Positions 56,603 to 64,000 of a stretch of DNA of 64,000 nucleotides are shown one piece after another. How positions within the stretch are numbered: the stretch's first letter is position 1; the number at the start of each line of letters is the position of its first letter. The stretch covers positions 496,001 to 560,000 of the forward strand of contig NW_026516214.1 of assembly GCF_025602895.1 (NCBI RefSeq), written 5' to 3'. Made by a program: the position numbers and the translations under genes. The stretch comes from Polychytrium aggregatum (lineage: Eukaryota; Chytridiomycota; Chytridiomycetes; Polychytriales). The notes under the pieces were generated by a model. It was not told the origin of the DNA. It saw only the letters and a list, made by a program, of their open reading frames with translations, and ran no database searches.

Positions 56603-58900
56603 CAAACTGTGCCCCTGTCTCACTAACGATTGTCTCAGTGACAACTACCCCTCGTTCAACGTGGCCGATTGCGGTGTCGATGGGGAATCGAATATGATTT
56701 GCTTTCATTGGTATATCCAAGTTCTGGAAAGTATATTGTCACCCCTCGGTGCGCTCCTTGAGTATCGGTTGGTTGGCTCATAATTTGACCCATCGCCCCT
56801 GCACTGCAGCAGGACTCATGTTCCGCGTTTGCGACTTGGCTCGCTCCCTATCGGTCGTCAAGCATCTCGCTGGCTGCCAATATCCGAACTGCTTCGCCAC
56901 GAATAATTGCTGCAAGTGGTCCTCCGATGCACTTTGGAGTTTCCTGTATTTGACATTGATCATTCAAAAGGGCGATGGATGCGGTCAGTTCCTGCTCACT
57001 CCTTCCGGGGCTATCTATCGCCAACTCCTTGAATGGCTTTCGCGATCGCTGTGCTTCGAATCTGTGGTGCGTTGCTATTCTGATTCAGCCTACCATTGGC
57101 GTCGTTGACGACGGGGCCATTTGGTTTCTGAAGGCGCCGGCCGGAGGCGTTTGTGCACCAGCACTCGAGTGTGTTCCTTCCGATGACGCTGCCGAGAATC
57201 TTCCTCCAGCAGCCGTCGAAAACAGAGAGGACCATCCAGGCGGTACCTTCATAGCCGGTGACTTGGTGCGAGACGAACCTGAGGCCATCTTGGCAAATGT
57301 TCGGAGGGCTGATCTCATGATGTGATCGGCGACTTTTGGCAAACTGTGCTGGTTCCCTGGTCATGGTTTCCGCCGCAACAGAGGCCCAGGGTATGACAGG
57401 TTCAGTATGTGATATCCGCATTCGCTTGGCGGTGTCCAGCACGGTTCAGTGCCGTTGCAGAGAGACCCTCACCTGCAAATCGGCTGGACGAGTGGAGAGG
57501 CCGGCGGACTGGCCGGCGACGCTCGTATTCATTTTGGGCGAGCCGCTTCCGCCCCCAGGCCCAGGCCCCAAGCCCCGCTCTTCTCCTCTGCCCCCCACAG
57601 CAGACCAGGTCGCTTCATCGTCCGCCAGGGCATGATCAGACCACGACACACCACCACCATCGCCAACAGCCGCAGATCGGCCGTGCACTTTGGCCATCTC
57701 CCGAGGCAAGTTCTCTGCTGCATCGTGTCTTTCAGCATCGTTCCCTCGGTAGTTCAGATCGAGCTCTGGCGCAGCATGCCCGAGGTCTCGAGCGGCTCTC
57801 ACGATCAAGGACGCCTTCGCCGTAGGTCGCTCACAGCGACGGCATCAGCAACAGCATCAGCGATAGTAGCGAGTTGATTCCAGGATGAGTTGTATTAAGC
57901 AGAGCCATGGCGTTCGCTGTACGATTCATCGGAACGAGATGGGGGCAAGGCAGAGTATCGAGTGTCGAGTGTCGAGTGGCTTTCGAGTGGCTTTCGAGTG
58001 GCTTTCGAGTGGCTTTCGCATGCAAGCCGTTTGAAGCAGAGACCAGAGGGCCCGTTGTGTCGCCGTATAGTTGGATCTGAGATCCGTGAACCAGTGCAAT
58101 GTCACATGTCGTCGTCGGCATCCAGAGATGTCTCGCTTATTAGATCTATCAGCTTCACAGCGTCAAGAAACTCGCCGAGACACTTGGGAGATTGCTAATG
58201 TTTGGGGCGTCCCATGATTGTAGGGAGAAATTCAGCATGCAGGCGTCAGTAGCCATCGTCGGCGATCGGGGCTCGCATTGCATTCAGGGACCCAGCGGGC
58301 ATCTGGCATACGGTCTGACGCGCAATCATCGGGCTCTCACCAGAGCAGCGGCGACGCCTGTGATTTTGGCAGCATCGAGCTTCTGGGATTGCAGCCACAG
58401 GCGTGGCAGTGACCTTGACGATGGCTTGGGTGCCGGTCGGGGTGAGTCGGCTGTTGTTGAGTGGGCCCGGGATGACGAGCCGAAGGGCTGCGGGGCCGCC
58501 TTTGCAGATCCTGATGGCGAGAAGGCCGGCTGCTGCGGATTTCGTACAGGGCCAGCTCGGCCACACTTTGAGGCTGCTCGCCAGGTCGGGCGCATCATCG
58601 GGATCGATTGGGAGGGCGGACGGCAGAGGCAGATCGGGATGCGGCGGCTCGGTCGAGACGGCGTCCCAGGCGCAAAGGACCACACCGAAAAAAAGAAAAG
58701 CCGCGAGCCCGAGTCCGACAGCGAGACGCAGGCGAGGCCGCCGGCGAGATGGGCTGCCCGACCGAAACCCAGCAGCATCCTCCGAGCCTGCCGTTCATCG
58801 GGCCTTACCCACCGGCTACACTTTGGGGCCGCTGCCCAGCTCTGCCAGCTCTGCCAGCTCTGCTCGCCTCTTGCTTCGTCTCCAGCCTTTCCACGCCGCC
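56603..58900. other. intergenic or unassigned region
   Basis: About 2.3 kb where I cannot support a gene. Plus-strand frames at 56749-57108 (CKWSSDALWSFLYLTLIIQK) and 57449-57877 and minus-strand frames at 57011-57442 and 58246-58683 (TGTQAIVKVTATPVAAIPEA) are open but lack domains and conflict in strand. A fast-evolving or small gene may be hidden here. Contains an 11-bp tandem repeat (57974-58017). Confidence 0.35.
57974..58017. repeat. 11-bp tandem repeat, four copies
   Basis: Unit gagtggctttc in four perfect tandem copies, preceded by two short gtcgagt copies. Confidence 0.9.
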
Positions 58901-60004
58901 ATGCTGGACCTCGCCAATTCGTCGGTCACCGTGATCTTCTGGGTGATCCTGGTGCTGTTCTTGGTGATATACACCATCACGCACTCGCCCTACCTCCAGC
59001 GCATCTGCTTTCCGTGCATCAGCTTCCGGCGGTTCCAGATGGACATGCTGGTTATGGGCCAGCGCTCCGACAATCCCACTGCCGATCCCGAGGCTGCCTC
59101 TGCTGTCGACGAGGACCTGCCGCGATACGGAGAAGTCACCGAGTCGGTGACGGTCATCCCCCAGGGCGGCGCCGATGCCGGTGCCCAGCATTCCGAATCA
59201 GACGTCCCAGGAACCGTTGCCTCTCCATCCGGCATCGAGATTGTGGTGTCTGCGGACCATGTCACCGAAACGAACCAACAAAGCTCACTCATTGCCTCAT
59301 CTGGTCAGCCTCATCCCACGGACCCGTCCGCCACAGATGCATCCGTTGTCTCTGCAAGTTCAAGTCCAGCGCAGGCCTCCCTGCAAGCCCCTGACCATCA
59401 GGGCTCATTACAAAACGGTGTGATGATGACGGTCAATCAAAGTACCTCGAGTCTGGCTGTTCGCTGGATAGACCGGCCTGCCGATGTCCAGTCCGAAACC
59501 GCCTCCAGCCAGGCAGCCGCAGACAACCCTGCTGAGCAACTCCGAGGATCCATCATCCGCCCTTCTTCTGGTATCGGCTACTCATCGCCCAATCGATCTG
59601 CCGTTGCTCTCCGGCCCCTCGCAGCCCGGTCGTCCTATTCGAGCGACGCCGACACCAATGCTTCTGCCAATGGCGGGCCGGGTGTGGTCTCGAACCGGAC
59701 CAGTATCCAAACTATGGCCTGGACCGAAGCCAGTTACGAGATGGGCTCAGTCGGCGGATCCTCGCTGGCGCCTCCTGGCGTTCAGCCTCCTTCCTACGAG
59801 GAGCTTGCCCAGCAAGAGTCGGGGTCTGAGCCGTTCCCAAGCATATCCAACACCCCATCACTCCGCCGGATCGAAGTCGGATTTGGCCCTCGCAGCCAGG
59901 TCCTCGGTCTTTCCGACTCGGCCAGAGACACACTCGTCGGACAGCACCGAGGGGCCAACAAGCGCTCCTCGGAAATTCTGAATCGACGTCTGTCGCAGAT
60001 GTAA
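58901..60004 (+). CDS. single-TM protein with PY motif (possible Rsp5/NEDD4-ligase partner), 367 residues
   Basis: A single-exon frame from the Met at 58901. It begins with a TM helix (VTVIFWVILVLFLVIYTI) a few residues in, then a short Cys/Arg stretch (RICFPCISFRRFQ). A long Ser/Thr/Pro-rich cytoplasmic or disordered region follows. Near residue 300 is PPSYEEL, a PPxY motif that binds WW domains of NEDD4/Rsp5-type ubiquitin ligases. DLPRY near residue 72 is a weaker LPxY-like site. Such short-TM PY proteins often act as ligase adaptors, but no family is recognised. The frame is open upstream to 58403, yet that part is Arg/Gly-rich and unlike a signal sequence, so the Met at the TM was preferred. 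Many Ser/Thr-Pro sites suggest phosphorylation. Confidence 0.65.
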   Translation: MLDLANSSVTVIFWVILVLFLVIYTITHSPYLQRICFPCISFRRFQMDMLVMGQRSDNPTADPEAASAVDEDLPRYGEVTESVTVIPQGGADAGAQHSESDVPGTVASPSGIEIVVSADHVTETNQQSSLIASSGQPHPTDPSATDASVVSASSSPAQASLQAPDHQGSLQNGVMMTVNQSTSSLAVRWIDRPADVQSETASSQAAADNPAEQLRGSIIRPSSGIGYSSPNRSAVALRPLAARSSYSSDADTNASANGGPGVVSNRTSIQTMAWTEASYEMGSVGGSSLAPPGVQPPSYEELAQQESGSEPFPSISNTPSLRRIEVGFGPRSQVLGLSDSARDTLVGQHRGANKRSSEILNRRLSQM

Positions 60005-61182
60005 CTTTGTGATTGGTGCCGATGTGGCACCGACATCGCTGTCGCCTCACTCGCTCCTCGTAGTATCCCTCTACTCAGTCGCTCCTCGTAGTATTCCTCC
60101 ACCCACTCGTTCCTATCCATCCACCAGCCCCATTTTCAGTCTGATTGCATGTCCACCCGCACCCCGTCTTCATTTCCCCTGTTCCTTGTTTGCTGGTCGG
60201 CTTCCCTGTCGCCTGTCCGCATAGTAGTTTTGTTATTGCCCTGACCCACGCTTCATCTCCCCCGAGCATCGTCGCAAAGCACCTTGCAGCTGTCTTGTCG
60301 TCGTGATTAGCCCGATTCGGGCTCGTTCGCATGCATACTAGATTCAGCGATACAGTTTTTTCTCCGCCCTGCGGCTATTCCCAGAGAACCCATCCATGTT
60401 TGCCAGGACATGTTTCTGCATTGCGGTGCCGCGGACACTGGGCAGGCGGTGAACAGGTGCGTCGAGACCCGAAGGCGGATAATTTGTAGCCACCTCCTGC
60501 CTCGAGAGCACCCGTCAAGCTTGACAATGCATCCCCGACGCTGCTGCCGATGCTGTCGCCTCGGTGATGGCCCAGGACAAGTCGGTTTCCGCATGCGGTC
60601 CAGCAAAGCGACGCCTGTGCTGCTTGGCCCTGGCACGCGCACAGGTGCCGCCGCGCGTTCTGTGGCAGGTCTGCAGGCCAGCCACCACCCACCCCGTGCT
60701 TTTGCCGTGCTCTTGCCGTGCCCAAGCCAGCCCGCCCCGTCCGCACGCCGAGACGCTCTCGCCGCCGCTCTCGGCCCCCTCTCGCCCCCTCTCGCCCCCC
60801 CTCGCCCTCGCCCCGTGTCTGCCTTTCGTCGTCGTGCATCGCTTCTCCTGCTCCAGACCCGGTCCTGTCGCTCCCTGAGCCGTCCTTTGCTCCGTCGCTT
60901 CCCGCTTGTGCCCACCCGTGCTTGCCAGTATTTTTTGCCCATTGTCTGCCGCCGGCTGCCACGGCCTCCCCTGCTCCATCTCTCCGTCGTCTCCGTCGCC
61001 TCTCTACTGAAACTCGTTCCCCGCTTTCTCCTCCCGGCTCCACACTATCGCTGCCCGTCCCGTCGCTGGTCTTGCTCCCGCCGTTCCCCCATAGTGCCCT
61101 CTCCTCGTCTTTCCTCCGTTCCTTGACTCTGTTTCCCCTGCCTCCGCCATCTTCTGACTCCGCTCTTCCTCGCGATTATGAT
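60005..61182. other. intergenic, promoter/5' UTR of the CaMKK-like gene
   Basis: A very C/T-rich plus strand from about 60700 to 61180 (many ccctc, tcgcc and cttcc runs), typical of fungal 5' leaders. Long open frames on both strands here reflect the skew and have no domain. The kinase frame is open upstream to 60718 but is Pro/Ser/Arg low-complexity until the Met at 61183. Confidence 0.5.
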
Positions 61183-64000
61183 ATGAACCCCTCCGAGTGC
61201 AGTTCCGATATCTACCAAGAGGACATGCCCTCCATTCCCCCCTCGGATCCGCCCGTTCATTCGTCGCTCATGGGCTCGGCCCCCCACCGCCTGGGCATTC
61301 TGCACCGAGCCTCTACAGGCTCGCTCAAGCTTCCTGCATCTAACCAATATGCTCCAGGATCTGACCCAGCCGACTCTTCGCCATCGGTGACCAGCGGACT
61401 TTTGCGACCAAAGCGCAGCGACCATGAGTCGCTCTCGCTCCCGTCCTCGCCCATTTACGAGACGTTTGTGCCTCTCACCCCGGCCGAGGAAGTGCCTCCC
61501 CTGCCGCCCGCCGAAGCTAGAGTCGAGTCGAACCCGGAGCTAAAGGCCGAGTCACCGGATGAGGAGAAAACAAAGCCGCTGCCTCCCAAGCGCAGCGGGT
61601 TCCTTCTCAGTCTGAGCGGCCGAAAGAGCAACGAAAACAACAAGTCGTCCTTCCGTCCTCGCCATAAGGTCTCCTCACCCAACCTCACTGGCCGTGGCTC
61701 GATCGATCAGGAGCAGCGCCCTCTCCCGGTGACCAAGCCTCTTTCTGCAAAGGGGCTCTCCCTCTCCGAGGACTCGGTCCATTCTGCTTTGTCTCTGTCC
61801 GTCGCCACTCCCATCTCGCCTACTGCTGGTACCAGTCCCATGACGGCTCCAGTGACGGGGCCCTCGTCGACAGCTTCGGCTTCTCTGTCAGCCCCAAAGA
61901 AGGGCTTTTTGTTTGGCACTACCAAGACCACTTCACAGCCTTCGATTTATGATCAGCAGCTCTCTCCCCCCAGCCTCACCCACTCATCCTCTTCCCACTA
62001 CTCCTTCGACACCATCCATCGTCCTGGGACACCCGCATCGGTTTCAGGCAGCGTCAAGGAAACCAAAGAACTGGTCCGCGACTATGATCCCTCGACAGGC
62101 AACAAGATGATCAACCATTACATGATCATCAAAGAAATCGGCCGGGGCTCCAACGGCAAGGTCAAACTCGCCGAAGATACCCTCACCCATGAGCTTTGGG
62201 TATGTTTTGCACCTCCCCAAACACCGCAGTCCCTGATATGCTCAGAATGGAGCATACCTTGCGGTGGATTTAGCCAGGCTGTCCAGCGACAAGCGTATCA
62301 CCATTTGCGTTTGCTCACCGGCGCCGTGGGCCGGAGATGTTAGCGATGCCTATGTATCCATGTTTATAACCCATACCTTGGCCACCACAATGTCGCAGGC
62401 AATCAAAATCGTGGAGAAAAATAGACCTAGAAACTTCCAGTCTCTCTACCAGAAGCAGCGTGAGAGTGAAAAGGGCGAGGCGATCAACCCTCAGCTCGAA
62501 AAAATCCGCAAGGAAATTGCGATCCTGAAGAAGTGCGACCATCCCCATGTCGTGAAGCTCAAGGAGGTCATCGACGATCCCGCTGCCGAAAAGATCTATT
62601 TGGGTAAGCGAGCGAGTGTCGCCGGCTGGCATGTACGGCGCACAAAGTCCCAGCATGCGGCCCAGCTGTGCGTTTCGCTCTGCTCAGTCAAGCGGGCACG
62701 ATATACTCACCCACACTGTATCAAACGACTCTCGTTGTCTCTGCAAGTCTTGGAATATGTCGCTGGCAGCGACGTTCACTGGAGACGAGGCGATTTTGAC
62801 ACAGCCTCGCCAGTGCTAACCCTGGACGAGTCGCGGCGCATTTTCCGTGATGTCCTCTGCGGCGTTCAGTACCGTAAGTGGTTTTATCAGGCTCTCCAGT
62901 GTTTCCATGACGGTGGGAGAGGGGTGGCATTTGCTGTAAAAATGGTGGCGGAAACATGCAGGCTGGCTGTCCACCCTGCATTAGACCCGCGAGTGCGACT
63001 CGTCCCGTAACAAAGCCGGGTCCTCTCAGTTCACTTCCAGGGCATCGTGCATCGGGATATCAAGCCTGCCAATCTTCTGCAGACGCCAACCGGACGTATC
63101 AAGATCTCGGATTTTGGTGTCTCGGTCTTTATCCGCCCCAAGGTCGACGGTGGACTGAAGAAGAAGAAATCGACCAACACCTGGAGCTCCGAGACAAGCG
63201 AAGATGTGATGCCTTCCATGGGTGCCGAGCTTGCGAAAACACAAGGAAGCCCTGCGTTCCTGGCACCGGAGCTTTGTGCCATTGGCGAAGACTACTACGC
63301 TCTGATGAAGAGCAAATCCTTCTATGAGAAGGACCAGTCGTCGGTTGATATCGAGAGCGATCGCTCCCTGAACGGTCAAGCCTCCAATGGCAACCTGTCG
63401 TTCCACTCTGCGGCTCATGACGAAGCCAAGGCTCCAGAGCCTCCCTTGCGCTCGAAATCATCGACAGTGTCCAATGGCCAAAGTCGCGCCGGTGCTCGGG
63501 GCCTCGTATCCCAAGCCTCGATGGACTCCAAGAAGCTGCGGTCGGTATCGGCTGCCTCGCTCAACCACAAACCCTCGTTTTTTGCGGGCGATAGCCCCGA
63601 ATCGGATAGCGAGATGGCCCTTCCGCCAACCCCGGCGGCGCCAATGCCTTCCACGACCCCCAGGATCATTCCTCCTGGCACGATCTATCCACCCGCATCG
63701 GGGGCATTCTATTCAGCGCCTTCGGACAAGCGTGTCTCCCCCGGTGGCGACACTGCCAACGTGGGTGGACACAAACCCCCGCCACACGACAAAAAATCCA
63801 ACCCGTCCATGTCCAGCAGCGGCACTGCCAAGGCCCCCAACCCATACGATGCGAGCAGCAGTGACGTGTCCACCGAGACCCTGGATCCAGAAGAGCAACA
63901 GCTCAAGCTTGGCAAGGGTATCGATGTCTGGGCCATCGGCGTCACGCTCTATTGCCTTGTCTTTGGCAAGCTACCCTTTTTCCCCAGCTCCGGAGCACTC
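61183..64000 (+). CDS. CaMKK-like serine/threonine kinase (upstream kinase of AMPK/CaMK type), 3' end outside window
   Basis: Related to animal CaMKK2 and fungal Ssp1/Sak1/Tos3, which phosphorylate AMPK-family activation loops. Exons 61183-62199, 62399-62603, 62748-62873 and 63030 onward join in frame. A 310-residue Ser/Pro-rich N-terminus precedes the kinase domain. Motifs: INHYMIIKEIGRGSNGKVKL (P-loop), AIKIVEKNRPRNFQ (catalytic Lys), IRKEIAILKKCDHPHVVKL (alpha-C Glu), GIVHRDIKPANLLQ (catalytic loop), ISDFGVSVF, GSPAFLAPELC and IDVWAIGVTLYCLVFGKLPF. The hinge (VLEYVAGSDVHW) is short. Between FLAPELC and GKGIDVWAIG lies an insert of about 210 residues, Ser/Pro-rich and probably disordered. 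Catalytic residues are all present. The C-terminal lobe and tail run past the window edge. Confidence 0.93.

Noticed and set aside
54808-56720. Matching open frames repeated on both strands around the tRNA genes
   Set aside because: They are the same shadow frames seen twice because of the inverted repeat, and they run through tRNA genes. Not proteins.
58246-58778. Overlapping minus-strand frames upstream of the PY-motif gene
   Set aside because: Two frames of similar length compete with a plus-strand frame; none has a domain. Consistent with GC-rich non-coding sequence.
1-64000. Transposons, retroelements, virus-like elements and CRISPR arrays
   Set aside because: No transposase, reverse transcriptase, integrase, capsid-like protein, terminal repeats or regularly spaced repeat array was seen. 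The only long repeat is the tRNA-bearing inverted repeat.

Overview
The window looks like nuclear DNA from a zoosporic (flagellated) early-diverging fungus, most likely a chytrid. Genes are compact and rich in short GT-AG introns (about 40-250 nt). There is a fungal-type P-type H+-ATPase, an I9/PBI2-type protease inhibitor, a Yap-like bZIP, a CaMKK-type kinase, and a WD-repeat/HEAT protein resembling the cilium-associated WDR97/WDR87 group. The organism call is inference from gene content; no marker gene fixes the species.

Layout. 0-7 kb: tail of an unknown gene, an alpha/beta hydrolase (-) and an F-box/LRR protein (-). 7.5-10 kb: a UBR7-type UBR-box/PHD E3 ligase (+) containing a 5-nt microexon. 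11-16.4 kb: a bZIP factor (-) and a single-pass membrane protein with a cytoplasmic SH3 domain (-). 17.5-23.2 kb: a large many-exon receptor-like gene (+) joining a bacterial-type OpuAC (glycine-betaine type) binding domain to a Cys-rich linker and about eight membrane segments. 24-27.5 kb: plasma-membrane H+-ATPase (-). 30.4-37.4 kb: PBI2-like inhibitor, STYX-like phosphatase-fold protein, an unrecognised membrane protein, and an ANCHR/ZFYVE19-like zinc-finger protein (all +). 38-40.2 kb: a coiled-coil protein with internal repeats (-). 40.4-47.6 kb: the WDR97-like gene (+). 48 kb: a TMEM97/EXPERA protein (+). 49.8-54.3 kb: a RalGPS-like RasGEF with a C-terminal PH domain (+). 54.9-56.6 kb: a 607-bp inverted repeat, each arm holding a tRNA-Leu(CAA)/tRNA-His(GTG) pair. 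58.9-60 kb: a one-TM protein with a PPxY motif. 61.2 kb to the end: a CaMKK-like kinase cut by the window edge.

Signalling and membrane functions are frequent here (OpuAC receptor, SH3 membrane protein, RasGEF, CaMKK, H+-ATPase, PY-motif protein, two ubiquitin-ligase components), but this is a eukaryotic chromosome segment and no operon-like co-function is implied. The strongest candidates for something unusual are the OpuAC-multi-TM fusion receptor and the tRNA-bearing palindrome. I see no transposon, retroelement or virus-like element.

Exon boundaries were deduced by eye from reading frame, GT/AG sites and family motifs. For the F-box, UBR7, bZIP, H+-ATPase, PBI2-like, STYX, TMEM97 and CaMKK genes all visible junctions keep frame. 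For the others the intron map is partial.
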